Source: Dimargaris cristalligena
Lineage: Eukaryota; Kickxellomycota; Dimargaritomycetes; Dimargaritales; Dimargaritaceae
Assembly (NCBI GenBank): GCA_027576995.1
Contig: JANBQC010000563.1
Location: 1 to 18,498, forward strand
Reading direction: 5' to 3'
Length of the DNA stretch: 18,498 bases
Positions within the stretch are counted from its first letter, which is position 1. Each line of letters begins with the position of its first letter. A program made the position numbers and the translations under genes. This document shows positions 1-9,404 of the stretch, in pieces. Below the pieces are notes generated by a model. The model worked only from the letters and a program-made list of their open reading frames with translations. It had not been told where the DNA came from and searched no databases.

Positions 1-1374
1 CCACCACGTCACCCGGTAGTATTCCCGTAGAAATTCATTTTGAATGGTCGGTACATCCACCAGCAGGTCTTTTCCTACACCAAGGTGCAGGGGCCTCGGG
101 GGTGGGTTAGGATGGTCCATGAGATAAACACGGGCGGATTGGTGTTTACGAAAGGAGATGGTAGTCAGCATTTGGTGCAGGGCAAAGCGGCCCAGGCTTA
201 GCGTGACCTCCGTCAACATGCTAAGTGCGGCGAACATGTCAGGAGCGGGGTCGGCCAGGCACTGGGGCAATTCGTGCAGCAGTCGGGTGTGGTACTCCGA
301 GCTCACTTCGTACGGCGAAAAGTGCTCAAAAATGGGGTGGTTGGAAAAGGGGGCCGCAGCCATCATAATGGCCAGTTGGAAGGCCTCCGGAACGAGCTGG
401 TTATCTAGGCGATAGATAATCCGGAGGGAATGGATGGGGCTGGTATCCTTAAGGGCTAGGCTGCAAAACCCGTTGAGTACAAAGCGAACTACGCCGGAAT
501 GGTACATCAGGTCGGCAGGGACAAACAAGGGTCGTAACCCAGGGAGCTGGTACCGGTGGGTTTGCTGTACCGCATCTGGGTCGAGGTGCTCACCTCCATA
601 CGGCGGTATATATCCATTCCAGCTATCATAAGTGGTTAAACCCGCCACAGAGTCCTCGTCCCCCCGGGGTGGGCGGCACAATCTCCGGTATCGCTTCAGC
701 CGCACTAGCAAGCGCATAGTCCATTCACTAAAAGTATCTTCTAGGGGAATATTTGAGCGCTGTTTCATGATGCATATCCTTAGCCACATGGGCAATTGCG
801 GGGTTGTAGTCATGGCTGTGGCTGAGTTTACGAGGTTCGGTGACGATGGTAGAGAGGATGGAATAAGGGCTCTCTCACTGCTGGGTGTCCCTGGTATCTC
901 TACTACGACAGTCTCGGCCGAGGCAGCCGGGAGGGTTGGAGGCAGCGGGCCCGCGGGGTTGTCGGGTCTGACCGACGCCATGCAAGTTTCCCGACCTTCT
1001 ATCGGCGGCACCAGTTGCTCTGTAGTCAACGTAGGAGGAGGAGGTAAGGAAACCCGGGGCGATGGTAGAAAGGAGGGGGTCGTTGTGGATGTGGTCGTGG
1101 TCATCGCCATTTCAACGGGACGTATCCGGACGGGCCTCCCTCCTTTACCCTGACTGGACTTGGCTAGGGCTTTCCGGAGGCGACTGGGTGTGAGTTGGTA
1201 TTGGCATTCGGTGTTCCATTTCTGACAGTTACTGCAGCTGGGCAGAAGGCGGTTACAACCCACTTTACGATTGCGACAGGCGACACAGGAACTCCGGTAG
1301 CGTTCAGGGGCGAGGCGGGGCTTAAGTGCAGTAATGGGCCGGTGAAGTTCGGAGGCAGCGGTAGGTCTCTCCAT
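1..1374 (-). CDS. Zn2Cys6 transcription factor A, 3' part missing (window edge)
   Basis: The reverse strand is open from the ATG at 1374 to base 1 (458 codons) with no stop, so the C-terminal part lies outside the window. The start is the first ATG after an in-frame TAA. Residues 30-57 form a fungal zinc binuclear cluster with Cys at 30, 33, 40, 47, 50 and 57 (C-X2-C-X6-C-X6-C-X2-C-X6-C), followed by a YQLTPSRLRKAL linker. A Ser/Thr/Pro-rich stretch runs to about residue 190, then a basic patch at about 219-238. From about residue 283 a fungal-specific regulatory domain begins (YRLDNQLVPEAFQLA, then DHPNPPPRP) and the window ends in YYRVTWW. Such proteins are nuclear and bind CGG triplets, usually as dimers. 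The loop between Cys2 and Cys3 keeps the lysine equivalent to Gal4 Lys18 but has Gly before Cys3 and Asn after it, where paralogues B and C have Arg and Asp. No intron is seen. Class assignment is firm; target genes are unknown. Confidence 0.93.
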   Translation of the reverse strand, partial: MERPTAASELHRPITALKPRLAPERYRSSCVACRNRKVGCNRLLPSCSNCQKWNTECQYQLTPSRLRKALAKSSQGKGGRPVRIRPVEMAMTTTTSTTTPSFLPSPRVSLPPPPTLTTEQLVPPIEGRETCMASVRPDNPAGPLPPTLPAASAETVVVEIPGTPSSERALIPSSLPSSPNLVNSATAMTTTPQLPMWLRICIMKQRSNIPLEDTFSEWTMRLLVRLKRYRRLCRPPRGDEDSVAGLTTYDSWNGYIPPYGGEHLDPDAVQQTHRYQLPGLRPLFVPADLMYHSGVVRFVLNGFCSLALKDTSPIHSLRIIYRLDNQLVPEAFQLAIMMAAAPFSNHPIFEHFSPYEVSSEYHTRLLHELPQCLADPAPDMFAALSMLTEVTLSLGRFALHQMLTTISFRKHQSARVYLMDHPNPPPRPLHLGVGKDLLVDVPTIQNEFLREYYRVTWW

Positions 1375-2481
1375 GCCAGGGCGGGGGAGGGGAGGCGTGT
1401 ATGAACTTTATGGGGGGGATGGCGGCTTGGTCAACGAAACAGGTCTAATGGAGCAACTGGATATAGATTAAGAAAAGCCTTGGCAGGAATGGTTCAAAGG
1501 GTCAGGGGCGGCAGTCATAGCGTCTAAAGTGTTCAAAGCATTTGGACCAACTAAGTAAAAATAAGCTAAGGGGTTCGGCTGGTGGACTGCGCATTTCAAA
1601 ATGAGAGCAAAGATGGTTAGGTGGGAGGGTGTCAGTGTTGTAGATGTGGGAGGAGTTCAACCAGGCCGTATAACGAAAAATCCGTTGGATGAGGCAATTA
1701 CTACAAGTTGAAAATAAACATCCCGCCTATTTTCCTGTACACATATCATTTAAGACCTTATACAGCTGGGCCGAATTCCACCCATATACAAGATAATATG
1801 AAGGCCATTTGAATATAGATAGGTAAATGGTGAAATAGAAGTTGGTTGGTTTACGTTAATGAATATTGCCGAGGACTCCAGATTGGCGGTGAAGTGTGTA
1901 TTTGGGAAGTATGCATGTAAAAAGAATAGAGTGAAGGGGGCACTTAAGGGGAATGGTGACAACAGGGGCTTTTAATGGTCCGAAGGCTATTCGACATGCG
2001 AAATAGTTAAGAAAGTTCAGTGTTCTTAATTGATTTTCCAATACATTGATTCCATTTATTCAAAACATTAGACTATAACTAAACGAGAAAGTGTTGCATT
2101 GACACACATTGGCCCAGGCGAGCAATGGTTAAAACGAAAAACTAATCCGAATATAAGGGCCAGGTGTCCTCATGTGGGGGGCCAGCTGCGGGGTATTATT
2201 CAAACGCTGCTAGAGATCAAGCATAGCCCGAAGCCACCTTAGAAGGTCGAACTATAGCCGCCGATTCGGCTGGCCCCCAATACTTTGGCATAGTAGTTTT
2301 TTTTTGGTGAGTGAAGTAATATATCTCATCCACCTTGGTGGAAATAAACAAGGGTAATTTAGTGGACTATTCGTGGTACAGCATAGCCAAGCTAAGGCGG
2401 CTTGCAGTTCAGAAAAGTGGAGGGCGGGTGGTGCAGTAGTCATGGGGGATATTGGGGTGTATCCACTACGAATGGGATGGT
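1375..2481. other. Intergenic spacer, AT-rich
   Basis: This spacer lies upstream of factor A and downstream of the F-box-like gene. It should contain the promoter of A and the 3' UTR of its neighbour. Short open frames on the minus strand (1750-2041 and 2252-2443) have no recognisable domain and overlap each other or sit in the likely 3' UTR. No RNA gene or repeat family was recognised. Confidence 0.6.
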
Positions 2482-4370
2482 CTAAAATTCCTCCGGAACG
2501 TTCACTTGGCCCCGCAAAATGGCATGTTCGGCAATACTAAGTTTGCTGGGTAGCTGCCCCAGAGATTGCAAGTAGGCGCCCTGCCGGACATATCGGTGAA
2601 AATTAGGGTCATTCAGGTACGCATCAAAACCCCAGAACTCGGTATCGAATGTCTTGGGGGTCGTATCCACCGAAGGTTTTTGCTGGCCTGTACCAAATTC
2701 GGGAGTGACCACGGCTATTTCCATTTGGAATTTACCCTGGTCGTCGCTATCCGTGAGTCGCAAGTTCTGCAAATACAAATCCAATTTGCAATACACGGAT
2801 AACACCTCTTGTTTAAATCCTTCTTGGATAGCCAGTGCAGCGCAGCCCAGGGCCTTTTCCACGAACTCAGCGCCGCGAACGAAACCCTTATTTCGCATAA
2901 ACTCGGCCAGGATACACTTGCTGGCGATGTCTTTAGTCTGCGGCTCTGCCCAAGGCATCCCAGGAAACAGGCCCGGCAGGCTTTCCAATAGGGCTATATT
3001 TTGGCCCAGGGCAGCCAGCACGACCGCCAGCTGTCCCTCCATTGGGGTATAAATGGAGCGCTTTCGCCAATCGGGATCCTTACGCAGTAGCGCTAGATCA
3101 TCCATGAATTGCTGTAGACGGTCGAACCGGTCGGTAGTAGCCAGGCGAGCCATGATCATCCCCGCGGTATTATGTAACAGTTCACTATAAAACATGCTTA
3201 TTCCATCCGCCTGGGCTTGGTCTGCCATGAATCGGAACATGGTTTGTAATACGTGGCTTAGTGGGCTGAACCCGGGCGAACGATCGCTGGGTTGGGAGGA
3301 GGAGGAGATAGCGGTGCTGGTGGTGGCCGGCATTTCCGAAACCTCGCTCATGAATCGGCGGCCAAGTGTTTCCATGGAAGGGTCCAGGAAATTTTTCAGA
3401 ATCTCCACGGCACCCATACCGCGCGGCGGGTTGTCCACCAGGACTAGTAAGGGCAGGTCCGTGGCTAAATCCCGGGGGTCCATGGTTTTGGGATTGACAA
3501 ACTGCCAGTTCTTTTTCTCATACAGTGGTTGGTTACCAGAATAGGTCAGAGCCCGATAGGCAGGAGTCAGCAGACTCGAATACATTACGACTTCTGCATT
3601 CAGAGCAGCTCTGTTATATACAGTCTGCCAGGTGCTGCACTGATAGATGACTGTGGTTAGTAATCCAAACGAAATCTGGTGGTGAAGTAACTGGTCCCAG
3701 CCTTGCAGTACCCGCTGCATATTATAGATGGAGTTCTGTTTGGCTGATGGGTTGGAAAGTGGTTTTGGTAAGGTAGGTTGCTTGTCGTTTACTTTTCCCG
3801 TGGGGTTGCTACCATCTTTAATCCACTCATTACCTTGACGAACCCAGTTGAATGGGACCTATGTAGTAAGGTGGAACGTGGAAGGAGGAGGTCAAAGGTC
3901 CGGAGATTAGTAAATTAGCCATAGGTTATCCAGGGAATGGTCGTAGTTAATGAGACTGGTCTTATGTATAATTGTACAATGGAATATGCAAATTGAGCTA
4001 GATTTGGACAAGCATGCGACAAAAAGAGGTCTGTAATGGCTAGAAGCACCACCGGTCAAGGTGTGGAGTGACATGGGCCACACTATTGTTCCTTCTTATC
4101 ACTGAATTTCAAATTTACCTCGAATTTCTCCTTGGGATTATTGCCAGTAATTTCATGAAAACTTTTACTGGTACTCAATAGTTGATGACGAATTTGGGGA
4201 TCGTAGGCCTTATCGATGATATTTTGAAATAGCTCCATGGGAAAAATGGCCTCATTTTGTTTTGAATTGGAGGTGTCCAAGGGGTTGGAGGCCATGCCGA
4301 ATTGTACACTGTGGTCCAAGGCAAGGCTAAGGGCGACCAGGCCGAGCGTGTTCCGACGGAGCGCCTGCAT
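2482..4370 (-). CDS. Predicted secreted protein with F-box-like segment, two exons
   Basis: Proposed exons are 4370-4119 (84 codons) and 3858-2482 (458 codons plus TAG), giving 542 residues. The split rests on a donor GAG|GTAAAT after an exon that otherwise stops 12 codons later, and an acceptor CATAG|GTC. Both sides are phase 0 and exon 2 is open back to the acceptor. The first in-frame ATG gives a signal-peptide-like N-terminus: two Arg, the hydrophobic core LGLVALSLAL, and possible cleavage near residue 27. Residues 42-75 (FPMELFQNIIDKAYD, then LLSTSKSFHEI) follow the F-box pattern LPxEL-x-I...L-x-K-x-F. The remaining 460 residues have no domain I recognise: helix-rich, four cysteines, and a Ser-rich stretch near the middle. 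F-box proteins normally act inside the cell in SCF ubiquitin ligases, so a signal peptide in front is odd. Alternatives are a secreted family with a degenerate F-box-like fold, or a misread N-terminus. An extra small exon inside the intron is not excluded. Confidence 0.72.
3859..4118 (-). other. Intron of the F-box-like gene (260 nt, phase 0)
   Basis: On the minus strand the donor is GTAAAT at 4118 and the acceptor is TAG ending at 3859. A pyrimidine-rich stretch (CTCCTCCTTCC) lies just before the acceptor and a TTAAC branch-like element lies further upstream. Reading through instead gives stops in the exon-1 frame, and the exon-2 frame is closed by TAG at the acceptor itself, so joining the two is the simplest model. 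Confidence 0.65.
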
Positions 4371-4409
4371 GGCGAAGAGAGTGGAATTGGTGGAAAGGGT
4401 AAGAAAGAA

Positions 4410-4426
4410 AGAGAGAGAGAGAGAGG
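4410..4426. repeat. (GA)n microsatellite in the 5' leader
   Basis: About eight GA units lie 40-56 bases upstream of the F-box-like gene's ATG. On the sense strand it is a CT-rich tract, as often found in fungal 5' UTRs or around transcription starts. Confidence 0.8.
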
Positions 4427-4527
4427 GAAAGGACAGGTTAAGTAATGTCCAATATTTTATTTTTGACTTCAATTGAAAATATACACATGAAAAGGATTGG
4501 TGTACGAAAATAGGGGAAATGGCAAGT

Positions 4528-4538
4528 CTTTATATATA
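4528..4538 (-). promoter_or_regulatory. Candidate TATA box for the F-box-like gene
   Basis: The minus strand reads TATATATAAAG about 160 bases upstream of the ATG at 4370, followed by the CT tract. Position and sequence suit a TATA element, but no transcription start is known. Confidence 0.4.
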
Positions 4539-5781
4539 TGTGTGTGTACATTTACGGACTCTCAATTTGTCAACGTAGGTAAGCCAGCATGATAGTCGCT
4601 CTGAGGACCAAGAAAAAAAGGGCGAGGGGCCCCGATAAAATATATTAAACCGCGAATTCTATTCGCACTCTCGCCAACCCTAGCTACCACTAGCGCTGCA
4701 GCCGTTGTACAACCTCTGATGCCATTCTTGGTACTTTTTTGATGGAGGTAACTAGGGATGTGGTATGTGGCGCTCAGGCCCAATGGCTAGAGTTTATTCG
4801 CGGATCACTTGTCACTACTATTCATCATCTCTTCAATTAGCCAGCGCGCCTGTTCACCCTCTCCCTCTCCCCTTTCTAGCCATTCTACCATTGGGGGGTA
4901 CGCTGTCCCATCCGAGCCACCAACCATAATCGAGATGGGTTTACACAGGGCCCGGCTGTTCGTCGCATGGGCCCTGGTGGATAATCGCCGGTCGTATCTA
5001 AGGGGGGGGGGCTTCTCTTATCCCCCGACACCTACCCAATTGCCTTATCTGACATATGCTGCTGCTACCCTGGCAGCAATGTGTGATTTAATCCTGCCCA
5101 GTAACTATCCCGGGGCGAGTGACGAACAGGGCCAACTCATATGCAGGGATAGAATAGACACTTACCTATAGTGCAAACCTTCAACCGATAAAAATCACCA
5201 CCTTACTCTGGTTCAGCTGACTGTCCATAGAGGTTAGCATTCTAGGTGGCAGAACATAGCTACTTGTGGATATCTGTTTTTTACCTCCCTATTTCGCCCA
5301 ACAGCCCCGTTATAGTCATGGACGGATGGAACAAGTATTAGTTAGTTATTTTGTAAAATATAAGCCGAGTAGAGCAGCAGAATCTTTGACGCTGAGCAAG
5401 GAATTTTAAATGTATATTGGATTATTATTATGAGACAGAGGGCTGGGGGGATACGTACCATTCTTCGCTTTACATTTCCTACGCCTCTCTACAGCCCTGG
5501 ATTGAAACAGCGATAGTGTGCCGTTTGGGTGAAAAAGGTCGACAGCCATTACTTCGCAATTGAATATTTGGGAACGGGGCATTTCGCCAATATGGTGACC
5601 AGTGTAACAACCAGCTGAACGAAAGGGTATATACCAGTTGATTTCTATCAAAACCAACCGCACCCGCCATCTCCTTGTCCAGGGAAGTCACTTTTTCTTA
5701 GCCATGTCCTTTTCAAAAAGTAGGTGCGCTACGTCCCCCTATTGCCCTCTCTAGTTAATGCCATATGTGAGAGGGCTCAAC

Positions 5782-5801
5782 ATATATATATATATATATA
5801 T
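5782..5801. repeat. (AT)10 microsatellite
   Basis: Ten consecutive AT units in the gene-poor spacer. Simple repeat, probably variable in length between isolates. Confidence 0.85.
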
Positions 5802-6331
5802 TAAATTAGGCATGCATGAAGGGGATGATAGGAGCGAAACTTAACTAGCCCAAGCCCGCCAATAAAGTTTTTATATAAGAGGCGATTTAAATCCGCCGTA
5901 TAGTTAAAACTACATTTCTAGCCACATCTACTGGGATGTGCAATGGTAGAGGTTTTTATGGACAACCTGAAATAATAAGCGAGATCCTGTCAATAAGAGA
6001 TATGTATGCTTGGAAGTTAGCGAAGGGCACTCAGCGATATAGGTAAGTATAGTGAACAACTCGGGTGGACGATAGTCTGTCTGGCAAAAAAGGCCAACCC
6101 CGAATTCGACAACAACCATGGTGAATTAGGCTGATCCCTTTTGTTCATCGGGGAAGTATGTTTAGCACAATCGCCAGGCTAAACCCCCCACAGCAGCAAC
6201 ACCAACACTGGGCCAACTCTGTTCCTATTATCGCCGCTCCTTTTCCAAATGCACTCGCCAACGTGAAGCACCTTCTTTTGTAAAACGCCCCATTTTATTC
6301 CTTCATTTTGGAGTCATATCAGTTGCCTTAT

Positions 6332-6481
6332 ATGGCTGCGGAACTACTTGATGTACCCATCGAGTTCACGATAATTAAACTCGAGACCCGCGTATCACGG
6401 CCAGGTGCAACTATTACCCTTGAGCTTAGGTTGCTCCATAACGGAGGCGAGAAATGTGGCTTATTTAGTAAGGCCACTTAG
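6332..6481 (+). CDS. Small ORF, 49 residues, unproven
   Basis: An ATG-to-TAG frame of 49 codons whose predicted product has alternating hydrophobic and charged residues (EFTIIKLETRV, then ATITLELRLLH) that could form beta strands. The frame is also open for 17 codons upstream of the ATG, after a TAA. It has no signal peptide, no recognised family and no obvious promoter. Neighbouring DNA is non-coding in character. It could be a small gene, the last exon of a spliced gene, or chance. Confidence 0.13.
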   Translation: MAAELLDVPIEFTIIKLETRVSRPGATITLELRLLHNGGEKCGLFSKAT

Positions 6482-7190
6482 GAAAAAGAAATAAAGGGGA
6501 ATTATATAGGGGGGGGGCGAGGTTTGGTCAATGGCTTATTGTGCAATTGTGGACCACTCTACTCAACAGAGGCGGGGAAGCGAGAGTTATTAGTGTATTG
6601 ATTGGGGGTATGAAGCGCAACTGATACCCCATTCCATACCATACATCAACAACTAGGCTGTGGGAGATTAGGTTGTCAATTGGCCTACTGTATAATCAAC
6701 TAAATGAGGGGCCATCGAGTATATATATATACATATGTTTTTATATCCCATAGGATTAATGAAATCGTCTGGAGTTCATTGAAAAAGCCATTCCCATATC
6801 GGCATGGTCTAACCATCAGCGAGCATGGTCGTTTTTATAATGGCCTTAAGACCCCCATGTGCTATGGTAGATGGATCATTATCGGACAAATGTATCAGTC
6901 GTAATGGAAAGGATTTAGGGGCCGTCTACATTGAGCGTACCGGCCAATCAGGTGCCCTACACGGTTAGGTGTTGCACCATGGCAAGCAACACACAACTTC
7001 TTATATATAGATATAATTAAAAATAAGCCCTACTCTTGATATAGAAATTATATTACAGGAAGAGACAAATGTATTGGTATGGCTAAAGGGGCACCCGCTA
7101 AGGCTAAGAGAAATGATAATCGTAGTATGTCGTTTTATATATATAAAAGACGGGGGATTAAGGACAGATAACAATTGGCCTAGACGGTTT

Positions 7191-9404
7191 CTATTCACAG
7201 TTGACGAGGTGTTCGATACTTAGACGTCGCCTCATGAATGGGGAGTCCCGGATCTTGCGAATTTCAGCTATGATGGTAGAGTTTACCATCCATACGTCAC
7301 TGAAACTCGTCAGAATTTGCATAATTTCTTCGATGAAGCGCACAGCCGGTTGCCGTTCACCTTCCCGCACCACTGGGGATGAGTGGCCGCAGTCTAGGAT
7401 ATGGATTTGCTCTGTACACACAATGGCGGCCGAATACAAGGCCGAGATAAACAGACCGGTATTGATAAACGCGGGTGGGGTGGCTAAATGCACGATGACC
7501 TCGTGAAGCCGGTCCGTGTAGAGCCAACACCGCTCGTGACACTCGCTTAACGTACGGCCCGTTGAGTCGCCAGCGGCCCGGAGGGCGCTATTCAACGCCG
7601 ACCCGGGAAAGGGTTCGGAACTGTCCGGTGAATGTCCGTCAAAATGATTAAGATAAATTGCCAACATGGCACACGTCACCCGGGCCTGGAAACATATGGT
7701 TTTTGCTTCGGCTGAAGCGGGGGGAACCGGGTGGGACTGGGGATTAACTCTGTCCAAGTCGGACCAATGGGTAAAGTGGTTGTACCACTGGTCGAGCTCT
7801 CGATTAAGTCCGGGTAGAGCTTTAAGCCAAGCCGTAGGGTCGGAGGCTTGCCGAGCTCGAAGCCTGGCTACTTGATGCCCCAGAATAGTCACCTCGGCCC
7901 TGGCAACGATCGTCATATTCTTAATGCGCGCCTTATTGATAAGCGTTGGGTATAGCTGGCTAGTAAAAATGTCCGAATGGGGGGTGGCGAGCTCGGCATC
8001 CAATCGGGCTTCGGCGTCATGGTCAGAACAGGGCAGGTTGACAAAACAATCGTCTAAATCGACCAGTGGCATGTGGCCAAATACTAGGGCGCTATTCATG
8101 TCCTTGTGAACGAAGGCCCACCACGCTACCCGGTAGTACTCGCGCAAAATCTCGTTTGATAAAGTGGGTGCGTCCAGTCCCGAATCCGGGTCGAGGGTGC
8201 GGTGGGCGGGCCGTGGGGGTGGATGGGGGTGGTCCATCAGATGGATCCGTGCTACTTGCTGCTTGCGCAAAACGACGGCAATTAGGGATTGGTGCAAGGA
8301 GAAGCGACCGAGGCCTAGGCTGGTCTCGGAAAGTATACCCAAGAGGGGTAGCATATCCGGATTCGAATCCTCCAAGCAAAAGGGGATCATGGAATGAAGC
8401 CGAGCGAGATATTGCAGACTCACCGCGTGGGCCGAAAGGTGTTTGAAGGCGGGGTGGTCGGAAAAAGGGGCTACGGCCAACATGGTAGCCAACTGGAAGG
8501 ACTTGGGGATTAGTTGGTTATCCAGTCGAAATAATACCCGGGCGCTATTCAAGGGGTTGCAGTTTTGGTAAATGAACGAACAGAAATTCGCGATGGAATG
8601 GCGCACTACACTAGAGTGGTACAGTAGGTCCGTGGGTACAACCAAGGAGCGGAGGCTTGTAATGCCAAGCCCACGGCCGGCGGGTTCATTAAACGAAGGG
8701 GCGGTCATCCCTTGATTACCCGTGGCCGAAAGTGGGTTAAAGCCCACATGGCCTTCGGGGGTTGGTGGTTGCTTCCCCATGGAGTTGAGCAGCCATTTCG
8801 AGGTTATGTGGTTCACATTATTACCCTCCGGGCCAGCTATGTCCGAGTATGACGTAGGCGTCGCAGTCAAAAGCATTGCTATTATATCATCTGTACCATC
8901 GCAGGATTCGGGACTGTTCATTAGAATACCGTCCAGGAGGGGCTGAGTGAAGAGGCCACCTATACCCAGACCGTCCAGGCCCGGAATATTTCCTGGGATA
9001 TCCGGTAAAGTCGCTGATTCTGGAGTGAGATATCGGGATTCTGCTGGTTTTACTATCGTTGCGAGGGATAGGTCTTTCGGTTGGGAAATTGAAGTGGTCG
9101 TCGTGGGCGGGCTACTGGAGCCGGTAGGAGAAGTCGACGAGTAGACCAGGGCTGGACGGACCGGGACGAAATAGGCAGCATTATAGGGGTTTGAGACCAG
9201 GGTCTTGCGTAGACGAGCCGGGGTGAGCTGGTACTGGCATTCGACCTTCCATTGCTGACATGTCGTGCACTGGGGCACTAGTCGGTCGCAGCGGACCTTG
9301 CGTGTACGGCAGCTGAGGCAGTTAAAGCGGGAACGGTCGGAAGGAGGAGGAGGCCCCTCCAAAGGACCGGGGGGCAATGGTAGGCTAAGGGCAGCAGGTC
9401 CCAT
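7191..9404 (-). CDS. Zn2Cys6 transcription factor B
   Basis: A complete intronless gene of 737 residues ending in TAG. The frame can be extended six codons upstream only with a TTG, so the ATG at 9404 is the better start. A short Pro-rich N-terminus leads into the zinc binuclear cluster, Cys 29, 32, 39, 46, 49 and 56, with the typical basic loop RTRKVRCDR. Then follows the YQLTPARLRKTL linker shared with the two paralogues. A Ser/Thr/Pro-rich region with one acidic-hydrophobic patch (GTDDIIAMLL) precedes the fungal-specific regulatory domain at about 256-460 (RLDNQLIPKSFQLA, DHPHPPPRP, YYRVAWWAF). The conserved C-terminal half contains YLNHFDGHSPD and ECHERCWLY. The expected role is a nuclear DNA-binding regulator recognising CGG triplets. 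Factor C lies divergently 1.4 kb upstream. Within the best-conserved 34-residue block it matches A at 22 and C at 23 positions, so it is the more distant of the three. Targets are unknown. Confidence 0.95.
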   Translation of the reverse strand: MGPAALSLPLPPGPLEGPPPPSDRSRFNCLSCRTRKVRCDRLVPQCTTCQQWKVECQYQLTPARLRKTLVSNPYNAAYFVPVRPALVYSSTSPTGSSSPPTTTTSISQPKDLSLATIVKPAESRYLTPESATLPDIPGNIPGLDGLGIGGLFTQPLLDGILMNSPESCDGTDDIIAMLLTATPTSYSDIAGPEGNNVNHITSKWLLNSMGKQPPTPEGHVGFNPLSATGNQGMTAPSFNEPAGRGLGITSLRSLVVPTDLLYHSSVVRHSIANFCSFIYQNCNPLNSARVLFRLDNQLIPKSFQLATMLAVAPFSDHPAFKHLSAHAVSLQYLARLHSMIPFCLEDSNPDMLPLLGILSETSLGLGRFSLHQSLIAVVLRKQQVARIHLMDHPHPPPRPAHRTLDPDSGLDAPTLSNEILREYYRVAWWAFVHKDMNSALVFGHMPLVDLDDCFVNLPCSDHDAEARLDAELATPHSDIFTSQLYPTLINKARIKNMTIVARAEVTILGHQVARLRARQASDPTAWLKALPGLNRELDQWYNHFTHWSDLDRVNPQSHPVPPASAEAKTICFQARVTCAMLAIYLNHFDGHSPDSSEPFPGSALNSALRAAGDSTGRTLSECHERCWLYTDRLHEVIVHLATPPAFINTGLFISALYSAAIVCTEQIHILDCGHSSPVVREGERQPAVRFIEEIMQILTSFSDVWMVNSTIIAEIRKIRDSPFMRRRLSIEHLVNCE

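Larger units (their letters stand above)
4371..7190. other. 2.8 kb gene-poor spacer
   Basis: This is the largest stretch without a convincing gene. It holds the promoter of the F-box-like gene, a GA microsatellite, an AT microsatellite, G-runs at 5002-5011 and 6509-6517, and the 3' flank of factor B. Open frames at 4562-4783, 4809-5171, 5406-5691, 5928-6119 and 6704-6904 lack domains, and several begin only with GTG or TTG. The one short frame with a protein-like composition is listed separately at 6332. Confidence 0.55.

Noticed and set aside
632..1153. 173-codon plus-strand frame
   Set aside because: It lies antisense inside factor A, starts with GTG-type codons only, and its low-complexity product is the shadow of the Thr/Pro-rich linker.
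4809..5171. 120-codon plus-strand frame
   Set aside because: It begins with TTG, the first ATG is about 40 codons in, it contains a 10-G run and has no recognisable content.
5392..5691. Overlapping minus frames with a GTACGT donor at 5458 and an AG at 5392, suggesting a small spliced gene
   Set aside because: Neither frame has an ATG in a sensible place, the second exon would add only about 16 codons, and no family is recognisable.
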